A stretch of 34,178 nucleotides of DNA, taken from Pseudonocardiaceae bacterium YIM PH 21723. Lineage in GTDB: Bacteria; Actinomycetota; Actinomycetes; Mycobacteriales; Pseudonocardiaceae. Location of the stretch: NCBI GenBank assembly GCA_003600225.1, contig QZFT01000074.1, forward strand, positions 1-34,178, given 5' to 3'. The number at the start of each line of letters is the position of its first letter. The stretch's first letter is position 1. The notes below the pieces were generated by a model, which was given only the letters and a program-made list of their open reading frames with translations, ran no database searches and was not told the origin of the DNA. Below are positions 15,177 to 24,900 of the stretch, one piece after another. Made by a program: the position numbers and the translations under genes.

Positions 15177-15185
15177 GCTCATTCC

Positions 15186-18100
15186 TCAGTAGAACAGATG
15201 AACCTTATGGTTGAGGCCGTCTCCCCAGATATTGACGTGGGGACCGATCGTATGGTCACCGAATTGGTGTCCAAGGACATCATCACGCCAACCGGCAACA
15301 CTCATGCCGGCTTCGTCCAGCTGTTCGCGCCCGATCACCCGATTGGACGTGGCCCATCCTCGCGGCCCACCCCGGAAATCACTGGCTCGGATCGCCCTGG
15401 CCGCAGAACCCAGGTTACCGACCATTTCAGAAGCGGCCTGTCGAGCAGCCCGCCGGGACGGGAACATGAATCCCTGCTCGACCGCTTCGCCACCATGCCG
15501 CGCGACAGCAGCAGCCATGCGAGCCGCGCCGTTGCCACAGTTGTGGGTGATGATGTCCTTACCCGCCGCCTGGACGGAGAAGGTGTGGGTCTGGTCGATC
15601 GTCAGGTTGTGCACCTTCAAAACGGCTGTGTACGCCTTGACTGACAGCACGGACAGCAGTTCGCCGGACGGCGTCCGAACCTGATCACCCGATGTGAGTT
15701 CACCGGCCTTGACCCAGGCCTTGCGGTTCTCCACCCAGATCGGATGCCCCTGTGTGGCAACGATCGTCCCGGTCTCCGCGCCTTGCGTGTCCACGGAGAT
15801 GTCCACCATGGAGCGTTCGCCCTCGCCGACGATGGCGGCGACAACTTCACGAGCCTCCGACTTGCCGGTTTCTGGATCGGTGGCCTGAACCTTGTCGCCG
15901 GGCTTGATCTCCGAGATCGCCTTATGTGAACCGTCGGCCATCAACACCAGAGTGACGGGCACGAAACTGTTGTCTAGAACGCACGCCCCGGACTTGGCAC
16001 TGGAAGTCGCGGCGGACCGTTCGCCCGAAGAGGCAACGGACCCGGCCGCCGCTCTGGTTTCCTGTGCCGTCGCTTTCCCAAGCGCCTGCGCGGCCGCCTT
16101 GCCGCCGGCTTTGTTCAAGATCGCCGCAACGCCGGCCTTCAAACCAGCGCCGACGACGTTTCCGATCGCGCCGCCGACAGCACCAAAAGCCGCACCGGTG
16201 AGCCCGGCCTTCGCGGTATCCCAGGAGACCTTCCCCCCGCTGTCCACCAGTTGCTCGACCACGCCGGCCAGCGCACCCGCGGCGGCGCCACACGCCACCG
16301 CACCCACGCCGGTCCAGCCGATCGCCGCGCCACACACCGCGCCGGCGACGATGCCGACCGCCAGGCCCGCGATCTGCGCCTTGTGCGTCTCGACGTAGTT
16401 GACGGTCTTCTTCCAGACCGTCTTCGCCTTGCAGCTGATGTTCCAGGTACCGCAGGCCTTCACCGGAGCCGGACGCGGCGCGGACTGAGCCTGGGACGCT
16501 TGCCAGTAGTTGGTTCCGGCCCGCTGGTCGAGGATCTCGAAGATCGACGGCGGTGTCGGTTTGCCGAGGCCGTTGATGAAGTCGTCGATCCAGGAGCGCT
16601 TGTCGGCCTGCAGACCGCTCGGGTCGGAGAAGGTGATCGGGCTGTTCTCCGCGTACGAATACGCGTTCATCTGCTGCGGATTCGACGAGTCGAACACCGG
16701 GTCGACCGAGATGAACCGGCCGGCCGCCGGGTCGTACTCCCGCGCGCCGAGGTGGGTCAGGCCGGTGGAATCCTTGTCCCCGCCCACGAATCCGTGCGTG
16801 TTCGGCCACTGTGGACTCTCACCACGTGGCACGCCGAACGGATCCTGACGGCGAACCGTCGCCTTCTGGTCGTCCTTCGCCTCGACGGCGACCTGGGCCG
16901 TGCCCTGCCGGTCAGAGCTCAGCCAGGTGACACCCGTCGAGGTGCGCTGGGCGACCACGGTGCCGTTGTGCGAGTAGTACCTGGTGGTCTTGGCGGTGCC
17001 GCCGCCGTTGGCGCCCGCCTTCACCTCCATACCCGGCAGGTACAGCGTCCAGCCGGTGGATTCTTTGCGGATCAGGCGATTCCCGCTCGCGTCGTAGAGG
17101 AAGGTGGACTCCGCGGAGCCTTCCTTCACCTTCGACACGTGGCCTTCGGCATCCCAGTCCAGGGTCTGGTTGTTCGCGCCGTTCGGCCGGGAGGTCAGCG
17201 CGCCGTTCTCGTTGTAGCCGTAGTTCGAGGTGACCTTCTTCTTGCCGTCGTCCACCTCGATCGAGCTCGCGGCGTGCGGACGGGTGCCGCCCGGGTTCGG
17301 GTAGCTGGTCCTGGTGGTCACCGCGGTGGCCGGCGTCCGGTCGACCTTGGTCTTCCGGTTGCCGATGTTGTCGTAGCCGAACGACTGCCAGTACGGGGCC
17401 GGGCCACCGAGGGCGTTCTGTGCCGGCGCCTTGGCGCAGTCATCCGCGTTCGGCGTCCAGGCCTCGGTCAGCTGCTGTAGCCGGTCGTACTGGAAGCACT
17501 GGATATCGCCCGCTGCCCGGTCCGCGATCTTGGTGACATTGCCGGCCGGGTCGTAGCCGTAGCCGGTGTCGGAGAGCTTGACCGCCGAGTCGTTCTGCGT
17601 GGTCAGGTTGCTGAGCCGGTTGGTCTGCTCGTCATAGGTGTACGAGAGCACCACCGAGGCGTCGTTCTTCCCGGTGGACAGGTTGTAGATGCCGGGGTCG
17701 CCGAGCGTCGTGTACTGGGACTCGGTGACGTAGTACGACTTGCCCTTCAGCGCGATCGGCTGGCCGAGTTTGTTGTACTCGGCGGACGTCGTCTCGGCGG
17801 GCAGGTCACCCGCCTTCGGCAGCGCCGAGATGTTCGGGCTGCCGTCCTGCCAGTAGGTGCTGTCGTAGACGTACGTGCCCTTCAGCGCGCTACCCGCCGC
17901 CGCCGGGATGGTGATCTTCGTCTGGGTCGGCCGGTAGGCCTCGTCGAACTGGGTCGTCTCGCTGACGTACGCCTGTCCGCCCTCGTAGCGGATCGACCGG
18001 TTGGCCAGGCCCTTGCGCAGCTCGTCGTACACGGTCTCGGTGCGCTTGGTGCCACCGACCTGACCGTCATAGCTGGCCTTCGGCCTGCCGAGATCGTCGT

Positions 18101-21100
18101 ACTCGTAGGCGATCGTGGCACCACGGGCGTCCGTTGTGGACTTCAGCTCGTTGACGTCGTTGTAGGCCATGGTGATCGGGCCCTTGTCGGGATCCTCCAC
18201 CTTGGACTGCTTGCCGGTCAGGTCGTAGCTGTACTTCCAGGTGTTGCCCGCCGGGTCGGTGACCGACTCCAGCTGGTTCTTCCGGTTGTACCCGTACTTC
18301 GTCGCCTGGAAGGCACCCTCGGGCGTGGAGCTCTCGGTGTGCTGCCGCAACTCCACCGTCCGGCCGCGGCTGTCGGAGATCGCCGTGGTCGGGGTTCCGC
18401 CGGGCGGCGGGGTGACGTAGGTGCGGTCGCCGCCGTAGGTGGTGGTGCTGCGCCACAGCTCCCGGGCCTCGGAACGCTGGACCATCGCGGACGGTCGGCT
18501 GGCGCCGTCGAACTCGGTCACCACCTGGTTCTTGATGTTCGCGTCCGGCTTCGACGGATCCGTGTACGGCAGGAACAGATCCTTGCCCGGAGTGCCCAGG
18601 GCGCCGTACTTGTTGTTGACCTTGTAGACCCGCCCGACGTTGTCGTAGAGGGTGTCGGTGACCAGGCGCAGATTGTCCCCTGGCGCGGTCGTCTGCGTCT
18701 GACGTTGCCGCAGGAAACCGTCGTACAGCGTGTACGAGCTGATCAGCTCGCCCACCGGATTCAGCGTGGAACTGATCACCGCACTGGCGCCGTCGGTACG
18801 CAGCTCGTACTCGTGCCGCAGGTTCGGCACGTCGTTGTTCGCCTGGTGGTTGCCCGGCAGCCAGACATCGGTGAGCCTGCCGAGGCCGTCGTACCTCTGC
18901 GAGGTCAGCTTGCCGTTGGGGTCGGTGGTGGCGGTGGCCAGGCCCCAGGCCGGGTCCAGCTCGACGGTGGTCTCGTGGCCCAGCGGGTTGCGGGACACCG
19001 TCTTGGTCACCGGTCCACCGGAGGCCGGGGTGTACTCGGTCGTCGACCGCTTGTCCTTGACGTCCCAGGATTCCTTGACCCGGCCGTAGTCGTCGTACGC
19101 GGACCGGGAAACCGTGTAGTAGCCGGGTTTTCCGTTCGCCCAGGACTTCAGCGCCTCGACCTTGGTGATGTCACCCTTGGTCGGTGCGACGCCGACGGCC
19201 TGGCCGTCGTACGAGGTCTGGCCGTCACCGATGATGTCGGCCTCGCTCGCCGGGTCCTTGTCACACGGCAACGCGTACGTCCGCACCCGGGACGGGTAGT
19301 CCAGCAGGTGCGCGTCGTTCTTCGGGACGTAATCGGTGATCGTGCACTGGTCATCGGTCGTGTCGGCCTCGTCGCCGAAGTCCCAGACCTTCGTGGCCAG
19401 GCCGAATTCGTTGTAGTCGGTCGTGGTCTTGGTGGTCTTGGCGCCGCGCCCGCCGTCCAGGGCGAACCGGGACCGCACGGTGCCCGCCGCCGAGTACCTG
19501 GCTTCCACCACCACGCCGTTGATCGACCGGCTGGCGGTCGGGTCCTTCGCCACCCACGGATCGTTGACCTGGGCGGAGATCTCCTGACCGGTGACGGCGT
19601 CCTTGGTGATGGACTCGCGAACCTGACCGGCCAGGGCCTCGACGTCCTTGACGCCCTGCACGTCCGCCGAGCGGGTACCGGTCTTCGCCTTGTCCCCGTC
19701 CATACCGCGGAAGTACACGTTCTCGGTGATCGGGCCGTCGCCCTTGCGGGTGATCACCTTTCCGTAGCCACGCCACTTGGACCAGTTGCGCTGGTCCTTG
19801 CCGATCAGCCCGTCCTCGTCGGTGTAGTGCCACTTCGGCGGTTCCGGGTACTGGTAGTACGTGGTCATCTGTGGCGAGTTGGTCGCCACGTCGGCCTCCT
19901 GCACGGAGGCCACCGGGTACTTGTGGAAGTAGTCCGTCTTGGCATCGGTGTAGCCCGGCGGCGTCCATTTGACCGGGTAGCACCGCAGTTCGTTCTCGGA
20001 CGGCTCGGTGGGCACCTTCGTGCCGGCGACGCATTCCTGCGGCAGGTAGCTGATGCCGATGACCCCACCGGTCTCGGTGCGGATCTCCCCCATCCGCATC
20101 CACCGCAAGGCGGGGGCGTGGTCCGGCCCCTTCGGGTCGACCCGGTTCTCCTGGCTCAGCGGGACGAGGCGGACATCCCGCACCGAGGTGTTCGATCCGG
20201 CCTTGCCGCTGTGGCTGATGGTGTCCAGCCACATGCCCTGGGTGCTGTTGTCCGCGGCGGGCCAGGTGTGCTTGAAGGACCAGGACTCCACGTCGGTGTA
20301 GCCATCGCCCTGGCGCACCTTGGTGGTGACCTTGGACAGCCGCTTCGCACTCCAGAAGGTCGGCGATCCGGTGTAGCACGGGGACGCGGTGCACCGCTGG
20401 TCCCACGGGGTGTCCGGCCAGTTCTTCCAGTTGTCCTTGTTGTTCGGATCGCAGTTGCTCTCGGTCGCACAGCGATCGGCGGTGTCGAACTGGACGCGCA
20501 TCGGCGCGGCCGGGGACTCGTCGGCGGTGCGGGTGCCGTACTCGATGTGGTCCAGGTAGCCGCCACGCACGTACTCGGCGAGGTTGCCCGAGTCGCCGGT
20601 CTTCGCGTACTTGTTCTTCTCCTGGGTGTACCAGTAGGACATCGAATTGCCGTGCGGATCCACGACATAGTCGAGGTTCCAGCGCCAGATCTGGTCGCAG
20701 AAGGACTTCGCGAACACCGGGTTGTAGCAGGGCTCGCCGCTGTGGTTACCGGAAACCGGCACGCCCCACTTGGAGCTGGTGCTGTCCCCGCGGCCCGGCA
20801 GCGTGCCCCGGCCGAACCAGTACTGGGTGCCGTTGGTGGTGGTGACCTTCCAGTGGTCGCCGAATGCGCCGGAGGTGATGTGCTCGATCTTGGAGCCATC
20901 CTCCTTACGCGGACGGAAACCGCCGGTCTTGTCGTCCCGGACCAGCTCCACAGTGGACCCGGCGAGGCTCAGCGTCGCGTTGTCCACCGACCAGCACAGG
21001 TCACCGGTCTTGGTGGTGTTGTTCGCCCCCGGCTTGTCCTTGTCCTCGGAACAGCCCGCGTAGCTGCGCTCGACATATCCCGGCCAGAACTCGAAGCCCT

Positions 21101-21995
21101 CACCGATCCAGGACGGCTGGTTGTTCGCCGCAGAGGTTCGGCCGTCCACAGAGGACGAGGAGTAGTCCAGGCCGATGGTCGGCGCCGGGCCACCCAGCGC
21201 GGGTGGCAGCCGCAGCGGGTACGACCAGGAGAAGTCACCGGACGAACCGCCGGAGGACCAGCTGCTGGAGGCCGACAGGCCGGTGGCCGCGTAGCTGCCG
21301 GCGTCACCGGACGGCCCGGCCGCCACGGCGAACGTGCTGCTCTGCGCCTGCTGCTGCCGCTGCTTTCCCGGCGGCAGGGTGATCGGGGCGCTGACCCGGT
21401 CGGCGCCGATGGTGGACGGCAGTGTGGTGCCCGCGCACCTCTGCTCGGCGGGCGTGTTCACCGCGCAGTCGGGCAACGCGATGATCTGCAACCGGCGAGC
21501 CCAGTCCGCGTTGCCGGCGGTGCGGAACTTCGCGGTGTCCACGGACAGCCGCACCGGCAGCTCACCCTCGGCGTCGTCCTCCCGGGTGACCCGCAGCAGG
21601 ACGGCCCGGTCGAAGGCCTTGCCGTGCTCCAGGACCTCGACCTTGACCTTGGGCGGGGTGCTCGCCGCCCTGGCCCCCACCGCCTCGGCGCCGATGTACA
21701 CCGGCAGCGATCCGGCCTGGATGAGTCCCCCGGCGCTGCGGGCCGTCGGCGTCAGGTCGACGACCGCGGAACCGGCGGCAGGCCACTCCGGCTTCGGCTG
21801 CTCCACGTACGGCTTCGCCGGGGGCAGTTGCTGACCGGTGGGCGCGGCATTCTGGCCGGGAACGGGCTTGATCTGCTGCACCGTCGGCTTCGGGGGCTTC
21901 TGCTTGGGCGCCGCGTAGGCCTCGCCGCCCACCGTGGCCACCAGGGTCGTGGTGAGCAGTACCGCCAACAGTCGTCTGAACGCCGTGGTCCTCAT
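15186..21995 (-). CDS. RHS polymorphic toxin 1 (RHS core, Hint, unknown C-terminal toxin)
   Basis: 2269 residues from ATG 21995, which overlaps the LamG protein stop as ATGA and starts a signal peptide ending GGEAYA-AP. Order: an SpvB-like region at ~250-340 (YPLRLPPALGGPAPT); many RHS/YD repeats (YDGLGRLTDVWLPG); the RHS core end YDPAAGRFISVDPVFD to SDPSGL at ~1790; a Gly/Ala-rich hydrophobic segment ~1860-1950; a Hint domain from Cys2005 to THNC2153; then a 116-residue toxin. RHS shells encapsulate the toxin, and Hint domains self-cleave to release it. Export is Sec-type as judged by the signal peptide. The body is strongly similar to the RHS protein at 27277-34083; the toxin is not. Cognate immunity is probably the gene that follows. 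Confidence 0.93.
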   Translation of the reverse strand: MRTTAFRRLLAVLLTTTLVATVGGEAYAAPKQKPPKPTVQQIKPVPGQNAAPTGQQLPPAKPYVEQPKPEWPAAGSAVVDLTPTARSAGGLIQAGSLPVYIGAEAVGARAASTPPKVKVEVLEHGKAFDRAVLLRVTREDDAEGELPVRLSVDTAKFRTAGNADWARRLQIIALPDCAVNTPAEQRCAGTTLPSTIGADRVSAPITLPPGKQRQQQAQSSTFAVAAGPSGDAGSYAATGLSASSSWSSGGSSGDFSWSYPLRLPPALGGPAPTIGLDYSSSSVDGRTSAANNQPSWIGEGFEFWPGYVERSYAGCSEDKDKPGANNTTKTGDLCWSVDNATLSLAGSTVELVRDDKTGGFRPRKEDGSKIEHITSGAFGDHWKVTTTNGTQYWFGRGTLPGRGDSTSSKWGVPVSGNHSGEPCYNPVFAKSFCDQIWRWNLDYVVDPHGNSMSYWYTQEKNKYAKTGDSGNLAEYVRGGYLDHIEYGTRTADESPAAPMRVQFDTADRCATESNCDPNNKDNWKNWPDTPWDQRCTASPCYTGSPTFWSAKRLSKVTTKVRQGDGYTDVESWSFKHTWPAADNSTQGMWLDTISHSGKAGSNTSVRDVRLVPLSQENRVDPKGPDHAPALRWMRMGEIRTETGGVIGISYLPQECVAGTKVPTEPSENELRCYPVKWTPPGYTDAKTDYFHKYPVASVQEADVATNSPQMTTYYQYPEPPKWHYTDEDGLIGKDQRNWSKWRGYGKVITRKGDGPITENVYFRGMDGDKAKTGTRSADVQGVKDVEALAGQVRESITKDAVTGQEISAQVNDPWVAKDPTASRSINGVVVEARYSAAGTVRSRFALDGGRGAKTTKTTTDYNEFGLATKVWDFGDEADTTDDQCTITDYVPKNDAHLLDYPSRVRTYALPCDKDPASEADIIGDGQTSYDGQAVGVAPTKGDITKVEALKSWANGKPGYYTVSRSAYDDYGRVKESWDVKDKRSTTEYTPASGGPVTKTVSRNPLGHETTVELDPAWGLATATTDPNGKLTSQRYDGLGRLTDVWLPGNHQANNDVPNLRHEYELRTDGASAVISSTLNPVGELISSYTLYDGFLRQRQTQTTAPGDNLRLVTDTLYDNVGRVYKVNNKYGALGTPGKDLFLPYTDPSKPDANIKNQVVTEFDGASRPSAMVQRSEARELWRSTTTYGGDRTYVTPPPGGTPTTAISDSRGRTVELRQHTESSTPEGAFQATKYGYNRKNQLESVTDPAGNTWKYSYDLTGKQSKVEDPDKGPITMAYNDVNELKSTTDARGATIAYEYDDLGRPKASYDGQVGGTKRTETVYDELRKGLANRSIRYEGGQAYVSETTQFDEAYRPTQTKITIPAAAGSALKGTYVYDSTYWQDGSPNISALPKAGDLPAETTSAEYNKLGQPIALKGKSYYVTESQYTTLGDPGIYNLSTGKNDASVVLSYTYDEQTNRLSNLTTQNDSAVKLSDTGYGYDPAGNVTKIADRAAGDIQCFQYDRLQQLTEAWTPNADDCAKAPAQNALGGPAPYWQSFGYDNIGNRKTKVDRTPATAVTTRTSYPNPGGTRPHAASSIEVDDGKKKVTSNYGYNENGALTSRPNGANNQTLDWDAEGHVSKVKEGSAESTFLYDASGNRLIRKESTGWTLYLPGMEVKAGANGGGTAKTTRYYSHNGTVVAQRTSTGVTWLSSDRQGTAQVAVEAKDDQKATVRRQDPFGVPRGESPQWPNTHGFVGGDKDSTGLTHLGAREYDPAAGRFISVDPVFDSSNPQQMNAYSYAENSPITFSDPSGLQADKRSWIDDFINGLGKPTPPSIFEILDQRAGTNYWQASQAQSAPRPAPVKACGTWNISCKAKTVWKKTVNYVETHKAQIAGLAVGIVAGAVCGAAIGWTGVGAVACGAAAGALAGVVEQLVDSGGKVSWDTAKAGLTGAAFGAVGGAIGNVVGAGLKAGVAAILNKAGGKAAAQALGKATAQETRAAAGSVASSGERSAATSSAKSGACVLDNSFVPVTLVLMADGSHKAISEIKPGDKVQATDPETGKSEAREVVAAIVGEGERSMVDISVDTQGAETGTIVATQGHPIWVENRKAWVKAGELTSGDQVRTPSGELLSVLSVKAYTAVLKVHNLTIDQTHTFSVQAAGKDIITHNCGNGAARMAAAVARHGGEAVEQGFMFPSRRAARQAASEMVGNLGSAARAIRASDFRGGPRGWATSNRVIGREQLDEAGMSVAGWRDDVLGHQFGDHTIGPHVNIWGDGLNHKVHLFY
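15189..15536 (-). other. C-terminal toxin domain 1, unknown type
   Basis: 116 residues after HNC. An Arg/Ala-rich helix FPSRRAARQAASEMVGNLG is followed by DFRGGPRGW, GWRDDVLGHQF, then IGPHVNIW and the terminal HLFY. Conserved-looking Asp/His residues (RDD, GHQFGDH, GPH) could form a nuclease-like site. I have seen similar tails on other RHS or YD proteins but cannot name the family. Confidence 0.6.
15537..15983 (-). other. Hint (intein-like) domain of RHS toxin 1
   Basis: 149 residues from CVLDNSF to THNC. Block-like motifs: first-residue Cys2005, IKPGDKVQATDPETG, the TQGHPIWV block with its His, GELTSGDQV, and C-terminal HN followed by Cys2153. All residues needed for N-S acyl shift and Asn cyclisation appear present, so autocleavage at HN/C is expected. 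Confidence 0.85.
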
Positions 21996-24900
21996 GCGCG
22001 CCCCAAATCGAAAATGTCGGACTCGGACAGAACGCCCTGGTAAACGCGAACCTCGTCGATCGCACCCGGGAAGAAGTCGGTCGGCTTGCCCTGCCACTTA
22101 CCCCGGCCGACGGTGAACGCACCGCCCGCCTGCCAGAGATCGCCGCTCACGCCGACATCGGCGCGCTTGCCGTTGAGATAGAGCCGGACCTGACGCAGCC
22201 GGACGTCGTAGACGCCAGTCAGATGCACCCACTCGCCGATCTTGGGCGGCTCGCCCGTCAGCGCCTTCGCACACGAGGGACCGTCGCCGTCCGGACTCAT
22301 CAGGCACAGCACCCAGCGGTTGTCGGTCTTCTGGTACTGCAACAGGAACGGGGACGTGCGATTGCCGTCCTGACCGAGCACGGTGTAGGTCGCGTCCAGA
22401 TTATTGATCTTCACCCTGGCCGCGATGGTGAAGCTGTTCTCCGTGCGCAGCACCGGCTTTCCGGCATCGGCGTACGCCTTTCCACCGAAGGATCCGGCGT
22501 TCCCGCTGTGCCCGGAGGTGAATGTCGCACCGTCCTTCATGGACAGTGGCCTGCCGAACCCCGAGGAGTCGGCGGCCGTCGAACCGTCCTGCTCGTCGAA
22601 GTCCCACTGGCCGACCAGGGTCGGCTGATCCGCGATCTCGGCGATCTCACTCTCGTAGATCCGCCGGTCCCAGATCCGGACGTCGTCGATGTCCCCGGTG
22701 AAGTAGTCGGTGGACCGTCCCTGCCACTTGGCGCGGCCGATGGTGGTGGCACCGGCACCGGACCAGGGATTGGGGACCTCGGACTTACCGACCTCACGGG
22801 CGTTCACGTACAGCCGGGCGACCTTGTTGGCCGCGTCGAACGTGCCTGCCAGGTGGGTCCACACGCCCAGGCGCGGGGCCTGGTCGGATACCACCTGGGT
22901 GCCGTCGGTGCCGTCACTGTCGCCCGCGGTCACGGTGAACGACCAGCGGTTGAACGATTTGGAGTACTGCAGGTACAGGCCGGAGGCCCGCTCACCGTCC
23001 TGGGCGACCACGGTCTGCGCGGTGCCGTCGGCCGTCATCCGGACCCAGGCGGTGACGCTGAAGTTGGTACCGGACTCGATGACCGGCCGGCCGGTCGCGG
23101 CCGAGCCGTCCCGGCCGTTGAAGTTGACGGCGCCGTTGCCGCCGCCGACCAGGCTGTCGGTGAACGCGGTGCCGCCGGACAGCGTCGCGGGGCGGTTCCC
23201 GCCGGAGCCGTCGGCCAGGGTGCTGCCGGACTTCTCGTCCAGGTTCCACTGCCCGATCGGCGCGGTGCCCCGGCCGGCCCAGAATTCATAGGTCTCGGTG
23301 GGGCCGGTGTTTCCCGCCCGGTCCACCGACTGCACGAAGAGCCGGTTGAGGTTCCGGTTCTCCGGGGTCACACCCGCGGTCGCCGATCCACCCGGCTTGT
23401 CCGCCTTGACGAAGTCGACGGGCGGCTGGGTGAAGCCGTACCGGTATCCCGTGACGTCGTTGACCCCGTTGTCGCTGCTTCCGTTGCTGCCAAAGGTGAA
23501 CCGGCCGGTCTTGCCGACGCCACCGTGCACCTTGCCGTCGTTCGGATACATGCCGTCGGCGCTGCTGATGGCCGGCTTCTTGTCCGGCGCCGTGGTGTCC
23601 ACGGTGAACTCGCAGATCGGCGATCGCTCGCTCCACAGCTGCGGATCCTTGTTCACCAGGAAGAACCAGTAGCTGCGGCCGGAGGTCAGCTGGTCCACCT
23701 TGAGCTGCCCTTGCGAACCGGAACGCACATCCGACTGGGCGTAGTACGTGAACTTGCCGTTCTCCACGTCGTACTTGCCGTCCGGCCCGATCTCGCCGAA
23801 CCGGGCCTGCATGCTCAGCGTGCCGCCGTCCGGGTCGGAGGCGATGGCCTTGAGCGTCGGCCGCAGGTTGTTGGTCGCGGGGCGGCCGTCGCCCTTGACG
23901 CAGGAGGTGATCTCGTCGATCCGGATGTCGCGGGGCGCGTCCGGGTAGGAGTTGTACTCGACGTGCAGCACGAACTTGTTCGGGTCGAACTTCTTCCACG
24001 CGGTGTTGATGGAGCTCTCCGGCGCGGAGATCAGGCCGAGGGTGATGGTGTCCCAGTCCTGGGCCGACTGCCGGAGCTTGCCGAGCAGCCGGTCACCCCG
24101 CCATTCCACGTGCTTGGGGCCGTTCCGGGCGGCCATCGGTGTGGATTCGAGCTCCTCGGTCCAGCTCGCCTGGTGGTTGTCCCAGGTGGTGCCGGGGCCG
24201 ATCGGCGCGACGAGGAAGAGCTTGGCCTCGGTGTTCGCCGAGTTGTACGAGTAGTTCAGCGTCCCGTCCAGCCCGCCGGAATTGACCACCTTGCCACGGA
24301 GCGGACGAGTGTCGAAGGACAGCGCGGTGCGGTACTTCTCCCAGCCGTCACGGGGGTCCTCGACGTAACCGACCTTGGCTTCCTGCCGGTCGTCACCCGT
24401 CCAGTAGGACTGCCCGGAATGCCGCGCGTTGATCATCGTCCACTGGTAGTTCAGGTCCACCGGCGGATCGATGATCACCGGGTAGACGGTGTCCTGGCCG
24501 GTCAGCAGATCCATGTCCGGCTGGAGCACCAGCTCCCCGGGCGCCTTGGTGTAGCCGACGTCGGCGACCTTGGCTCCGGTACGCGGCGCGGACACGAAGT
24601 CCTCCGATGCGCGGCGCGCCTCGGCCGGGTCCTCCGCCTGCGCCCGCTTGACCGGGTCCGCGATGCGGCGCGAGTCCCACATGCGCGGCTCGCCCATGCG
24701 GAAGGCCTCGGCGCCGTCGAGGGTCATCCGGATACTGCGCAGGGCCGGGTTCGCGGCGGCCGCCCGGGTTTTCACCACGAAGGCCTGGGCGATCCGGTCC
24801 CGGGCGGGGCGGACCTTGAGGTCGACGCCCGGCAGGACCTCCGGGTAGGTGGCGGTGTCCCCGCTCAGCAGAGGTTTCGGCAACGTGCCCGGCCAGCCGT

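Noticed and set aside
18339-22043. 1234-codon plus-strand open frame opposite the RHS gene
   Set aside because: Antisense shadow of the RHS coding frame; composition rich in Val, Arg and Gly without domains.
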